A stretch of DNA of 64,000 nt from Nostoc favosum CHAB5714 (GCF_020829495.1 NZ_JAIVFQ010000030.1:1-64000), one strand, 5' to 3'; numbered from the stretch's first letter, positions 9,340 to 18,152 are shown. A program made the numbers and translations. Notes: generated by a model not told the origin, from the letters alone.

Positions 9340-9879
9340 GTGACATCATTGCTCAGAATCGTACAAACCACTGATGAATCCCAGATTTCCGAATTTTTCC
9401 AGGAATCAGGGGGTAAGTGGCGATCGCAACGACGCTACTACACCCTACCGAAGGGAGAAACTAAGGAGATAGAAAGTATAGTTACGATCAATTTTTTAGA
9501 GCAGGGCTGTGATGAATTGCAAAAGCTAGCTCAGATGCACGAGTTGCCTGATGCAGGTAGTTTAATCTGTGGTGCAGCAGTTGTATGGGAAAGTACAGAT
9601 GTGCTAAAGACAAAGAAAGAATCGCAAGGTTCAACAATATTTGGGGTTATGGGAAACATTTTGTACCGCGATCGCGGTTTTGCCATATCCAAACCAGTCA
9701 CCGCCCAGTATTATTTCTCCAACCCAAAAACACTGTGTTTGCGAACTGAATACAACGGTTCAGTGTTTGAAGAAGAGTTAAAGCTAATTGGCAGCAAATA
9801 CCGCACCAGACAGACGATCATCTCTCGTGCTGGTGAGCAGTTGATGATTGGGCAATATTTAGAAAAGAGAATAGATTAG
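9340..9879 (+). CDS. Phycobiliprotein chromophore lyase, CpcS/CpeS family
   Basis: This 179-residue protein matches the CpcS/CpeS lipocalin-like lyase family in length and plan. It has an N-terminal FFQESGGKWRSQRRYYTL segment and a C-terminal TRQTIISRAGEQLMIGQYLE segment, both typical of these lyases. They attach a linear tetrapyrrole to a conserved cysteine of phycocyanin, allophycocyanin or phycoerythrin subunits. Which subunit and bilin it serves cannot be decided from sequence. The start is a GTG with a strong upstream Shine-Dalgarno box. No phycobiliprotein genes are nearby. Confidence 0.85.
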   Translation: MTSLLRIVQTTDESQISEFFQESGGKWRSQRRYYTLPKGETKEIESIVTINFLEQGCDELQKLAQMHELPDAGSLICGAAVVWESTDVLKTKKESQGSTIFGVMGNILYRDRGFAISKPVTAQYYFSNPKTLCLRTEYNGSVFEEELKLIGSKYRTRQTIISRAGEQLMIGQYLEKRID

Positions 9880-10049
9880 CTTCTTCCCTACTCCCTACTT
9901 CCTGTCTACGCAAATAATTTCAAAAATCAAAGCGGACTGCCATATAACTTTTTATAACAGTTTTGAAAATTTCCCCCAGAAAGTTAGTCGCTATGTAATC
10001 ATGGGAAGTGAAATGAGAATTAATTCGGCGACAGTGTTTGTTTTTAGTA

Positions 10050-10077
10050 TTGACAGGCTTTTCCCTTTTGGTATTAC
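10050..10077 (+). promoter_or_regulatory. Candidate sigma-70-type promoter of the RRM gene
   Basis: A perfect TTGACA (10050-10055) is followed after 16 bases by TATTAC (10072-10077). This would give a leader of roughly 50 bases before the ATG at 10132. It is only a motif match. Confidence 0.35.
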
Positions 10078-10131
10078 AGACTTCTCTCCGAAATCTAAAT
10101 CTCTACAAACTTATGATTTTGGAGACATTTA

Positions 10132-10443
10132 ATGTCAATTTACGTTGGTAACCTCTCCTATGAAGTTACACAAGATGCGCTGAGTGCTGTATTTGCAGAA
10201 TATGGTTCTGTAAAACGTGTTCAGCTACCTACTGACCGTGAAACAGGTCGTTTACGCGGCTTTGCTTTTGTGGAAATGAGTTCAGAAGATGAAGAAACAA
10301 AAGCCATTGAAGCTCTTGACGGTGCTGAATGGCTGGGTCGTGACCTTAAAGTGAATAAGGCCAAGCCTAAAGAAGACCGAGGTGGTTCCTTCGGTGGTAA
10401 CCGTGGTGGCGGCGGCGGCTACAACCGTGGTAGTCGCTACTAA
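10132..10443 (+). CDS. RNA-binding protein with one RRM domain and Gly-rich tail
   Basis: The 103-residue protein is a classic cyanobacterial Rbp: one RRM with RNP2 (IYVGNL, residues 3-8) and RNP1 (RGFAFVEM, 42-49), then a short glycine/arginine-rich tail from about residue 85. Cyanobacterial proteins of this kind are often cold-induced and bind mRNA. There are several paralogs in Nostoc-type genomes, so I do not give a specific symbol. It is monocistronic, with its own promoter candidate and terminator. Confidence 0.93.
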   Translation: MSIYVGNLSYEVTQDALSAVFAEYGSVKRVQLPTDRETGRLRGFAFVEMSSEDEETKAIEALDGAEWLGRDLKVNKAKPKEDRGGSFGGNRGGGGGYNRGSRY

Positions 10444-10474
10444 GCTAAATAGGCGAAAGTCATTTAGTTGAATC

Positions 10475-10511
10475 TAAAAAAGGCTCAGGCAGCAATGCTT
10501 GGGCCTTTTTT
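10475..10511 (+). terminator. Rho-independent terminator after the RRM gene
   Basis: A hairpin with arms AAAAAAGGCTCAGGC and GCTTGGGCCTTTTTT (two G-U pairs, five-base loop) ends in a T run, 30 bases after the stop codon. Confidence 0.85.
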
Positions 10512-10559
10512 ATGCAAAACTTGAACTATAATTTCGGACAGTTGCTGGTTATACCGCGT

Positions 10560-10844
10560 CTATGATTCTCTAACCAAAGTGCCCTGATGAAAGATCATTT
10601 TCCATTGATCATTGTTCAATTTCCAGATGGAACTTCGCAGCGAATTAACAGGCTGTTCGCCAGATATATGTTTGACTATACGATAGGTTACTAAAACAAC
10701 CCCTGCTGCCAAAACTAAGGTTTTAAATTCTGTTATCGATCTTTGAGTCAGGGATTCGATGGGTTCATTCTGTAAGCTGTTGATAATTTGCTGTTTATCG
10801 AAAACACGCCCTGAGCTTCCGAACTCAATAAACTCGTCATTCTG
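10560..10844 (-). pseudogene. DUF4440/SnoaL-like protein, C-terminal fragment
   Basis: The minus strand has 94 open codons but no start. The frame begins QNDEFIEFGSSGRVFDKQQI and ends SSIWKLNNDQWKMIFHQGTL, which are the hallmark ends of DUF4440 proteins in the NTF2/SnoaL superfamily. The first ~30 residues are missing. The fragment begins directly after, and in the same frame as, the original stop of the decayed PIN toxin (TAG at 10845-10847), so a deletion seems to have joined the two genes. Confidence 0.6.
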
Positions 10845-11259
10845 CTACGTCAACCGATTTCTCATATCTTTAGGTGAGAGTACTAGAATCGGCGAACCTG
10901 TGAATCCATCTACATCACGAGTAACGATCGCCTCCAGCCCCAACTTCATCGCAGATGCTACCTGCACCGCATCTTCCTTCATCAGTCAACCCCAATGCGA
11001 TCGCCTGTTCCAGCATCCCGCGATCCACCGCACAAATTTCCATCAGTGCCAACAATTGAGTCACTGCGGTAATGGCAACTTCAGCACTCTTGGTCTGGCG
11101 TCCAACCAAATAATGCACATCCGTAACCGTTGTTGCCGACATAAATCCTTCAACTTGACCCGATTCAACCGTCTCCAGCAAAAAAGCAGCATCCGCCACA
11201 AAAGGTTCACGCGCTAGCAAAGCATCCAGCAGAACGTTCGTATCAAATAAAACTCGCAT
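10845..11259 (-). pseudogene. PIN-domain toxin (VapC-like), frameshifted
   Basis: The N-terminus MRVLFDTNVLLDALLAREPF is a canonical PIN start with the first catalytic Asp. After ALGLTD the frame breaks. One extra base near 10978-10984 restores a normal PIN C-terminus, including EDAVQVASAMKLGLEAIVTR, a DVDGF motif and SPKDMRNRLT before a TAG at 10845. The span of 415 bases is one base over a multiple of three. As read, the product ends early at 10915 and lacks the last catalytic Asp. The antitoxin gene overlaps its start by one base. Confidence 0.8.
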
Positions 11260-11486
11260 TACAGATACTTTTGCACCAACCGGTCATCTAGCATAGCTTT
11301 CACTTCTTCATCTGTAGGTGGCAGGGTGTCAGTCTTTGCAATGCCGATCAAACTTGCAGCTAAACCCTTCGGCTTTGACGTTGGCTGAAGTTTTGGTTGG
11401 AGCGATCGCATCAATGTATTAATTAACTGCCAACGATCTTCAGCAGATAATCTCAGTGCTTGATCTTCAAGTTCACGTAACGTCAT
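11259..11486 (-). CDS. Antitoxin of a type II toxin-antitoxin pair
   Basis: The 75-residue protein begins with a helical segment (LRELEDQALRLSAEDRWQLI) and has a disordered, acidic tail, which is the usual build of small antitoxins that wrap around PIN toxins. Its stop codon overlaps the ATG of the downstream toxin, a strong sign of translational coupling. Because the toxin is frameshifted, the antitoxin may now be unneeded. The DNA-binding family cannot be fixed from sequence alone. Confidence 0.65.
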   Translation of the reverse strand: MTLRELEDQALRLSAEDRWQLINTLMRSLQPKLQPTSKPKGLAASLIGIAKTDTLPPTDEEVKAMLDDRLVQKYL

Positions 11487-11652
11487 GGCAATAATTTCTA
11501 ACAGAGAGCATTAAATTATTCAGAATAAGTAGAAAATACCTCTATCTCAAATTTTAGCCGTTTGTGCTTCCTAATATCGTGACAATTTTACCCAAGCAGC
11601 ATCATGCGATCGCCTCATAGAAGACCGCCGCTTGCTTATGCCCTATTCGCAA

Positions 11653-13365
11653 TTAATAATGAGTTGCCGACTTGCGATGATGCACGGCTGTCACGCCATC
11701 AGTATCTAACAATTTGCCATTCTCGACAGTGGCATAAACTAGCCAGTGGTCGCCAGATTCCATCCGGTTTTGTACGGAACATTCAAGATATGCTAGGGCA
11801 TTTGTAAGTATAGGAGAACCATTTTCAGCTTCTTGGGCGGCGACATCAGCAAATCGGTCTTGTCCTGGGCCGAATGGTTTGAGGAAGTGCTTCATCAATC
11901 CCAAGTGATTACCTTCTTTAAGAATATTAAGGACAAATTTGTTTTCTGTATGTGTCAGTGTTTCTACTGCGCGGTCTTTAGCTACAGCTATGGTTAAACC
12001 AGGGGGACTAAAGCTAGCTTGAGATACCCAAGAAGCTAACATGGCACTGGAGCGATCGCCTTCTTTGGCTGTGAGAACACAAAGAGAACCGACAATCCGA
12101 CCAACTGCTTGTTCTACATTAGTAGCAGGAAGACTTTGCGATCGCACTTTTCTAGCTTTCTTCAGGGCTTGGGCAAAGTCGGTTCCAGCTTCTTCACACA
12201 ATTGTAAGGTGGCATCGTCGGGTTTGAATTTTACGCGGATGGTGTCAAAACCAAACCGATAGCCAGCATCTTTCAATTTACCTTCGATTAAATCAACCGC
12301 TTCTCCACTCCAGCCAAAGGAACCAAATACACCAGCGAGTTTATTGTTAGTAGCGGTGGATAGCACAATTCCTAAAGCTGTTTGCACGGGTGTAGGTGCA
12401 TGACCGCCAAGAGTAGGAGAACCGATGACGAAACCACCGGCTTTTTCCACAGCCGCCCGGATTTCTTCTGGTTCAGTAAATTCGCAGTTAATCGATTCTA
12501 CAGCAACGCCAGCTTTTGTAATGCCACGAGCGATCGCTTGGGCTAATGTTGCCGTATTTCCATAAGCTGATGCATAAATCAACGCCACTGTCAAGTCGGC
12601 GGATGTTTGCTGTTGACTCCATTCTCGATAAGCTTTGGTCAGGTCGATTAAGCCATAGCGTACCAAAGGCCCGTGTCCAGTGGCATACATTCTCACGGGG
12701 AAATCAGCTAGTTTATCCAGCGCTGTTTCAACTTGACGGGCGTGGGGAGCCATGAGGCAATCAAAATAATAGCGCCGATCTTCGTTATATACTTCCCAGC
12801 CTTCATCAAATACCTGATCTCCACAAACATGCGCCCCAAATAACTTATCTGAGTACAGAATTTCTGTTTGCGGATCGTAGGTGCAAAGTTGATCTGCATA
12901 GCGGGGATTGGGGGTGGGAATAAATTGTAAATTATGCCCGTTGCCTAAATCTAGGGTTTCTTCGCCCCGCATCACAAGAATTTGCAAATCTGGATTTTCC
13001 AGCGCCCCACGTAAATTTATCGCCCCGGGATTAGAACAAACAAAAGTGATTTGCGGGGCAATTTTCAACAAAGCTTTTAAAGTTGCAGCGCGGTTGGGAT
13101 TGACGTGTCCCAAAATTACATAATCTAACTCTTCGAGATGGAAACGCTGCTGCAACGCTTTTAAATAAATTTCTGTAAACGTTTCCCCTGGAGGGTCAAT
13201 GATGGCAGTTTTTTCGCTTTCGATTAAATAAGAATTAGCAGTTGTACCCTTGGCAAGAGCGTATTCAATTTCAAACCTGAGCCTTGACCAACTGCGCGAT
13301 CGCAGTATTCTTGTATCTGTAGCTATTGGATAAACTTGAACATCACGGGGTTTATTTTTTGACAT
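11653..13365 (-). CDS. flv1: Flavodiiron protein, Flv1 type (non-canonical iron site)
   Basis: The 570-residue protein has three parts: a metallo-beta-lactamase-like domain (about 1-245), a flavodoxin domain (about 260-400) and a C-terminal flavin reductase domain (about 420-570), the three-domain plan of cyanobacterial A-type flavodiiron proteins. The canonical H-x-E-x-D-H iron ligands are replaced (HVNPNR), the next His is Arg (NPRYAD) and the Asp is Lys (SDKLFG); only GHGPL remains. This pattern is typical of Flv1/Flv2, which work as heterodimers with Flv3/Flv4 in oxygen photoreduction. The canonical partner is immediately upstream. I cannot tell a vegetative from a heterocyst-specific copy. 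Confidence 0.88.
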   Translation of the reverse strand: MSKNKPRDVQVYPIATDTRILRSRSWSRLRFEIEYALAKGTTANSYLIESEKTAIIDPPGETFTEIYLKALQQRFHLEELDYVILGHVNPNRAATLKALLKIAPQITFVCSNPGAINLRGALENPDLQILVMRGEETLDLGNGHNLQFIPTPNPRYADQLCTYDPQTEILYSDKLFGAHVCGDQVFDEGWEVYNEDRRYYFDCLMAPHARQVETALDKLADFPVRMYATGHGPLVRYGLIDLTKAYREWSQQQTSADLTVALIYASAYGNTATLAQAIARGITKAGVAVESINCEFTEPEEIRAAVEKAGGFVIGSPTLGGHAPTPVQTALGIVLSTATNNKLAGVFGSFGWSGEAVDLIEGKLKDAGYRFGFDTIRVKFKPDDATLQLCEEAGTDFAQALKKARKVRSQSLPATNVEQAVGRIVGSLCVLTAKEGDRSSAMLASWVSQASFSPPGLTIAVAKDRAVETLTHTENKFVLNILKEGNHLGLMKHFLKPFGPGQDRFADVAAQEAENGSPILTNALAYLECSVQNRMESGDHWLVYATVENGKLLDTDGVTAVHHRKSATHY

Positions 13366-13376
13366 GGCTAAAACAA

Positions 13377-13460
13377 GAGTTAGGAGTTAGGAGTTAGGAG
13401 TTAGGAGTTAGGAGTTAGGAGTTAGGAGTTAGGAGTTAGGAGTTATAAGTTATAAGTTCT
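13377..13460. repeat. Heptamer tandem repeat (GTTAGGA)
   Basis: About nine near-perfect copies of GTTAGGA form a short tandemly repeated repetitive (STRR) sequence between the two flavodiiron genes. Its complement occurs at 13555-13634, so the two could pair in RNA or DNA. Confidence 0.9.
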
Positions 13461-13554
13461 GAGTTCTGAGTTCTGAATTCTGAGTTGAAGAAAGTCGTTA
13501 ATCTAAATCTTTTAACTTCCGTTGTGCAGACGATATTTTTTGTTAAACTCGTCT

Positions 13555-13634
13555 CTACAACTCCTAATTTTTAACTTTTAACTCCTAACTTTTAACTCCT
13601 AACTTTTAACTCCTAACTCCTAACTCCTAACTTT
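13555..13634. repeat. Heptamer tandem repeat, inverted copy (CTCCTAA/CTTTTAA)
   Basis: A second STRR block on the opposite strand relative to 13377-13460 abuts the stop codon of the Flv3-type gene. Together the two blocks make a long imperfect inverted repeat filling most of the 269-bp gap. Confidence 0.85.
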
Positions 13635-15359
13635 TTAGTAGTGATTACCAACTTTGCGGTGATGCACAGCAGTTAAAGCATCTGGCTTAGAAACTCGTCC
13701 GGCGTAGACGGTGCTGTATACTGCCCAATGGTCACCGCAGTCCATTCTACTGACGACTTCGCACTCCATGTAGGCGAGGGCGTCGTTGAGGATAGGCGCA
13801 CCATTTTCGGCTGGCTGGGTTCTCACTCCTTCAAAGCGATCGGCACCAGGGGCGAACCGTTTCAAAAAGTGCTTCATTAGTGGTTGGAAATTGCCTTCTT
13901 CTAATATGTTGAGAACAAAGCGATCGCCTACTTGCATGAGTGATTCAATTGCCCGATCTTTGGCTACTGCAATGGAGAATCCCAAGGGTTTAAAGCTGGC
14001 TTGAGCAACCCAGGAGGCTAACATGGCACTGGATACATCGCCTTTTTTGGCAGTAATAATATATAATCCGCCGCTAAGTCTACCTAATGCTTTATCTAAG
14101 TCAGCACCAAGAGATTTCATGGCTTTGATGCTGCGATCGCGTGTTACCCATTGCCCTAAGTCTGTTCCCGCTTCTTCACACAGCTTGTAGGTATTTTCTG
14201 TGGGTGTTTCTTTAATCCGAATCGCTGGAAAAACTGTTGTCAAACCCAAATTGCGGAATTTACTTACCAAAGGATCTATCGGCTCATCATCGCCACCGCC
14301 GGTTTCAAATACGCCAATAGCTTGCTTTTCTTTGGCAGATCCTAAAACTGTGCTGAGTGCAGATTGGATGCTAGCAGCGCCAGAAGCAGGAGGTAGTCCA
14401 ACGACTAGCCCAGCACAACGGCTAACTAATTCCCGCAGTTCTTGTAAATCGACTTCCGATCCCAAATCGACAATTTCCACGGCGACACCAGTTTTACCGA
14501 TACCATTGGCAATTGCTTGCACGAGGCGATCGCTATATCCGTATTCGGAAACGTAAAATATCCCAACTGCCGTTTCTGGCTTGGCTTGCGTTTGGCTCCA
14601 AGTGCGGTAACGTCCAACTAGTTCCTCAACGTTGTGGGATAATAATGGCCCGTGTCCTGTGGCAATCATGTCGATGGTTTTCAGTTCCCCCATTCGTTTC
14701 AGGGCAGATAAAACTGACCGGGCATTCGGCCCCATCAAGCAATCGTAGTAGTAATGAAAGTCTTCTTCGATAGCCGCCAAGTCTTCATCAAAGGTGCTAT
14801 CTGAGCAATAGTGCAACCCAAAGGCATCGCAGGTATAGAGAATTTTTGTTTTGTGGTCGAAGCTGAAAATGGTATCCGGCCAGTGTAAATTTGGGGCAAT
14901 CACGAATTCAAATTCATGACCATTGCCCAAATCTAAGCGATCGCCATTTTTCACAATCCGCCGTTTAAATGGCTGATGTACGAAATCTTCAAGAAACTGA
15001 ATCGCCACTTTAGAACCGACAACGGTAATTTCTGGAGCCATTTGCAGCAAATCTTTAACTAAACCGCTGTGGTCTGGCTCGGTGTGGCTGATAATCAAAT
15101 AATCAATATCTATTGGTTTGATTAGTCCGGTGAGCGTATTGAAGTATAGTTGACGAAACTTTTCGTGGGAGGTATCAACTAAGGCTGTCTGCTCCCCACG
15201 GATGAGAAACGAATTATAGGTGGTGCCGTTTTGCAGACCAAACTCAATATCGAAGCGATCGCGATCCCAATCCAGAGAGCGAATAGCCGTCGTCTCTTGA
15301 GCGATTTCCACCTGCTGTATGGTGAGCCGTTTTTCAGTTTTTTCGGTGAGCGCTACCAT
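13635..15359 (-). CDS. flv3: Flavodiiron protein, Flv3 type (canonical iron site)
   Basis: This 574-residue protein has the same three domains as its neighbour but keeps every di-iron ligand: HTEPDH, LHWPD, the Asp in TCDAFG, and the His in GHGPL. It should reduce oxygen to water with electrons from the photosynthetic chain, alone or with the Flv1-type partner encoded 269 bp downstream. I chose the ATG at 15359 because AAGGAGG lies at ideal spacing just before it; a start at 15377 is possible but poorer. Pairing of canonical and non-canonical subunits is well known for cyanobacterial Flv1/Flv3. Confidence 0.9.
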   Translation of the reverse strand: MVALTEKTEKRLTIQQVEIAQETTAIRSLDWDRDRFDIEFGLQNGTTYNSFLIRGEQTALVDTSHEKFRQLYFNTLTGLIKPIDIDYLIISHTEPDHSGLVKDLLQMAPEITVVGSKVAIQFLEDFVHQPFKRRIVKNGDRLDLGNGHEFEFVIAPNLHWPDTIFSFDHKTKILYTCDAFGLHYCSDSTFDEDLAAIEEDFHYYYDCLMGPNARSVLSALKRMGELKTIDMIATGHGPLLSHNVEELVGRYRTWSQTQAKPETAVGIFYVSEYGYSDRLVQAIANGIGKTGVAVEIVDLGSEVDLQELRELVSRCAGLVVGLPPASGAASIQSALSTVLGSAKEKQAIGVFETGGGDDEPIDPLVSKFRNLGLTTVFPAIRIKETPTENTYKLCEEAGTDLGQWVTRDRSIKAMKSLGADLDKALGRLSGGLYIITAKKGDVSSAMLASWVAQASFKPLGFSIAVAKDRAIESLMQVGDRFVLNILEEGNFQPLMKHFLKRFAPGADRFEGVRTQPAENGAPILNDALAYMECEVVSRMDCGDHWAVYSTVYAGRVSKPDALTAVHHRKVGNHY

Positions 15360-15483
15360 AACTCCCCTCCTTGACACAATGAGTATTTGTTCCTCTAGGT
15401 TTATTGTTACACGGCTTGAATGTTAATTTTTATTAAAAAATTTATGGTTGACTTAAAAAAGTTAAAAGTGTGAAACCGCAGAG

Positions 15484-15534
15484 GGATTGGGGGGATGAGG
15501 GAGATGAGGGGGATGAGGGAGATGAGGGAGATGG
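15484..15534. repeat. G-rich tandem repeat at the 5' end of coaX (GGGAGATGA-type)
   Basis: Short units of GATGAGG, GGGAGATGA and GGGGATGAGG run into the start of the pantothenate kinase gene and create extra in-frame ATG codons (15495 onward). The same family occurs at 24251, 43990 and, in complement, inside coaX at 15736. Confidence 0.85.
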
Positions 15535-16388
15535 GGGAAATTTGGCTAGCTTTGGAAATTGGGAACTCTCGGCTGCATTGGGCGTTGTTTATTGGCGAGA
15601 CGCTTTACTCAGCTTGGGATACCGACCATATAGCTGAGTCTGTCATACAACAGTTAGCTAAATGTCAAACCCTGGATCATTTACTACTGGCAATTTCTCC
15701 ACCCCATCAGAAAATTAGGGAAGAAAATACTTCCTCATCCCCCTCATCCTCCTCATCTCCCTCATCCCCCTCATCCCCCTCATCCCCCTCATCTCCCCCT
15801 CCCCTCCTCGTCGCCTCTGTAGTTCCCAGCCAAACTGCTATTTGGCAAACTTACCCCAACATTCGGGTTATTACCTTAGACCAAGTATCCCTCAAAGGTG
15901 TTTATCCCACACTAGGAATTGATCGCGCTTTAGCCTTGTGGGGGGCGGGAAAAATGTGGGGTTTTCCAATGTTGGTGATTGATGCTGGGACAGCGCTAAC
16001 TTTTACGGCTGCGGATGCTAATCAGTGTCTAGTTGGAGGTGCAATTTTGCCGGGATTAGGTTTGCAATTTGCAACTCTCGGTCAACAGACAGAACAATTA
16101 CCATTAGTAGAAATGCAAAACTTTCCGTCTCTACCACCACGTTTTGCTCTGAATACTACAGGAGCTATTCAAAGTGGGGTGATTTATACAATCTTAGCTG
16201 GAATTAAAGATTTTATTGAGGCGTGGTTGCAATTATTTCCTAATAGGAAGATTGCGATTAAAGGGGGCGATCGCACTTTATTACTAAACTATCTGCAAGC
16301 CTTATATCCTGAAATTACAGTACGTTTGATTGTAGAACCCAATTTAATTTTTTGGGGAATGCGAGAAATAGTAATGGGTGATGAGTAA
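15531..16388 (+). CDS. coaX: Type III pantothenate kinase
   Basis: The enzyme phosphorylates pantothenate in the first step of coenzyme A synthesis. The N-terminal [16 protein letters not shown] is the acetate/sugar kinase-like phosphate-1 motif, [10 protein letters not shown] follows, and [16 protein letters not shown] and [16 protein letters not shown] are hallmark CoaX motifs. The start is obscured by repeat DNA: ATG 15531 gives [13 protein letters not shown], which fits the family best. Residues about 68-91 are a Ser/Pro run encoded by the complement of the same repeat, so the repeat has entered the gene twice. The product may tolerate this as a surface loop. Confidence 0.88.
   Translation: MGEIWLALEIGNSRLHWALFIGETLYSAWDTDHIAESVIQQLAKCQTLDHLLLAISPPHQKIREENTSSSPSSSSSPSSPSSPSSPSSPPPLLVASVVPSQTAIWQTYPNIRVITLDQVSLKGVYPTLGIDRALALWGAGKMWGFPMLVIDAGTALTFTAADANQCLVGGAILPGLGLQFATLGQQTEQLPLVEMQNFPSLPPRFALNTTGAIQSGVIYTILAGIKDFIEAWLQLFPNRKIAIKGGDRTLLLNYLQALYPEITVRLIVEPNLIFWGMREIVMGDE
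15736..15806. repeat. Tandem repeat inside coaX (TCATCCCCC units)
   Basis: Units of CTCATCCCC/CTCATCTCC are in frame within coaX and encode Ser-Ser-Pro triplets. They are the complement of the repeat at 15484-15534. Confidence 0.85.
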
Positions 16389-16718
16389 GGCAAATGGCCA
16401 AATTAAGTATTTTGCAGCATCAAAAAATAAAAACTAGGTTTTGTTAAACAACACTGAAAATCGGATGTTAAGTTGATTGTTGCATCTTGTGTGTAATGGT
16501 TTTTTTGCTCCAAGAGTTATATAAACAACATTTATAAGTTTTTTCTTTATATTAGCTTCATAAAATTTCGTTAGCTAATTCAGTAAACACTGATTTTTAT
16601 CATCAAGTAAATATATGCTTATCAGCATACTTACAAAGAGTATAAATTTAGTTTGATATTAGGACTTACAAGCCGTCACACTGAAATAAAAGTAAATATT
16701 GCGACATATTCACATACT
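16389..16718. other. AT-rich intergenic region
   Basis: I see no gene, RNA or inverted-repeat element here. It ends at the start of an exported protein gene and should contain its promoter. Confidence 0.35.
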
Positions 16719-17471
16719 ATGAACAAAAAATTGATAGCAGCTTTCGTACTGACAGCCTCCATACTTGGTGTGACGAAAGTTAATGCTACACAAACATCTT
16801 CACAGTACACACAGCGATACATCATACAAGATATGTATGGTGCTGCATTTACCGCGAATGGACAGACTGAAGATTTAATTTCTTCACCAGCCACGCCATA
16901 CCCGCTAAACAAAACAATGTGGATATTTTTTCCGCAACAAACTAATAGACCGGGAGAATGGGTAGAATTGGGCGGAGGCAAAGGAGTTACTGCTACGTCA
17001 ATTACAATTCCTAACCCACAACCACAGGAACAAACTTATTGGGATGGGCACTACTTTACTTATCAACGTGTTACTGCGGATGGCAGCAGATGGTACTACG
17101 AAGGCAGGATTGGCAGTGCAAATCCTACAGGATCTCATCGATATAAACTAGAGCGGGATTTAACCCAACCTAATCGATGGAAATCATCTGTTGACAACGT
17201 TGCAGCTTACTTCATTACGATTGCAGGGGCGAGTAATTACAATGTTGGGAAACAGTTAAATATTGGTATTGAGTCACAAGATAACCAACATTCATTTACA
17301 AACGGAACTTCTGTCGAAAATATCTGGTCTTATCCTGTAGGTGCATCAGGATTTCAGAATTACACTGGAACAGAGCCTATCGCTAGGGAAACTAATAGCT
17401 ATGGGTGGTATTCGGGTTGGTTTTATTCACAAAATGGAAGCCCGAATATTATCCAATTCTTACGTCCTTAA
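16719..17471 (+). CDS. Exported protein of unknown function
   Basis: The 250-residue product starts MNKKLIAAFVLTASILGVTK and has a clear signal peptide (cleavage likely after VNA near residue 24). The mature part is rich in Tyr, Trp and Asn, with repeated aromatic stretches such as WYYEGRIG and YGWYSGWFY, suggesting a beta-sandwich or lectin-like secreted domain. There are no catalytic motifs and no cysteines in the mature region. The open frame extends upstream to TTG 16653, but the signal peptide fixes the start. The next gene follows after 26 bases on the same strand, so they probably form an operon. Confidence 0.7.
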   Translation: MNKKLIAAFVLTASILGVTKVNATQTSSQYTQRYIIQDMYGAAFTANGQTEDLISSPATPYPLNKTMWIFFPQQTNRPGEWVELGGGKGVTATSITIPNPQPQEQTYWDGHYFTYQRVTADGSRWYYEGRIGSANPTGSHRYKLERDLTQPNRWKSSVDNVAAYFITIAGASNYNVGKQLNIGIESQDNQHSFTNGTSVENIWSYPVGASGFQNYTGTEPIARETNSYGWYSGWFYSQNGSPNIIQFLRP

Positions 17472-17497
17472 TAGATTGTAATCAATAGAGTAAAAAA

Positions 17498-18031
17498 ATG
17501 AAAAAGCTTTTGTTTTTAGGTGTTTTGGCGATTGGGATCACAATTCCAACGACATCATTATTAGCGCAAAATTCAGTAGATAATCCAGATAACAGTAGTC
17601 CTCCTGGGTTGAGAAGGCCACCAGAGGCTAGCAAAACTATTATTCCTGAGCCACCGTCACCAACAACGCCGACAGAATATCTTTACCCAGATAACAGCGC
17701 AAAACCAGTTTTGCAGATGATTAAAAAAGAACGTGCAATTGGACAATTAAGACAAGGCTTGAATCTCAAAAATGCACGGCTTGTAACTTATGCCGATTAC
17801 ATCAAATTTAAAAGTAAACTTGGCGGCGATAGCATCGAAAACGCTCAAGTACATCCTAACCGTCGTGTCTGGTTAATTGAAATTGACGCACCAAACGGGA
17901 TTGATGTACCACAACGAGTCCGTGATGAAAAAACACCACGTCCAGAAAAATTTAAAAAATCGAAAATTTTAATGGTAGTGGATGCAGAAACTGGAGATAG
18001 ACTAAGCATGGATATCGCAGAAAATCAATAA
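17498..18031 (+). CDS. Exported Pro-rich protein of unknown function
   Basis: This 177-residue protein has a signal peptide ending LLAQN (about residue 24), then a Pro/Ser/Thr-rich linker (about 28-65) and a compact C-terminal region (about 75-177) with alternating basic and acidic residues and an ILMVVDAETGDRLSMD ending that resembles a PepSY- or cystatin-like strand. I do not recognise the family with confidence. It sits 26 bases behind another exported protein and has its own strong terminator, so the two likely make a two-gene unit. Confidence 0.65.
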   Translation: MKKLLFLGVLAIGITIPTTSLLAQNSVDNPDNSSPPGLRRPPEASKTIIPEPPSPTTPTEYLYPDNSAKPVLQMIKKERAIGQLRQGLNLKNARLVTYADYIKFKSKLGGDSIENAQVHPNRRVWLIEIDAPNGIDVPQRVRDEKTPRPEKFKKSKILMVVDAETGDRLSMDIAENQ

Positions 18032-18067
18032 CTTAATTAAGACCTCGCTCTTATTATATTGACCCTT

Positions 18068-18102
18068 ACGTTTATTTAATTAATATAAATAAACGTTTTT
18101 TT
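18068..18102 (+). terminator. Rho-independent terminator of the exported-protein operon
   Basis: A perfect 10-bp stem (ACGTTTATTT / AAATAAACGT) with a 9-base loop is followed by TTTTTT, starting 37 bases after the stop codon. Confidence 0.85.
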
Positions 18103-18152
18103 ATGGATATAAGTTTTCTGAACCCGCTTTCCTCTAATTACTAATTTACTTT

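Noticed and set aside
10759..11217. 152-residue plus-strand ORF
   Set aside because: It is antisense to the decayed PIN toxin and shows no family features.
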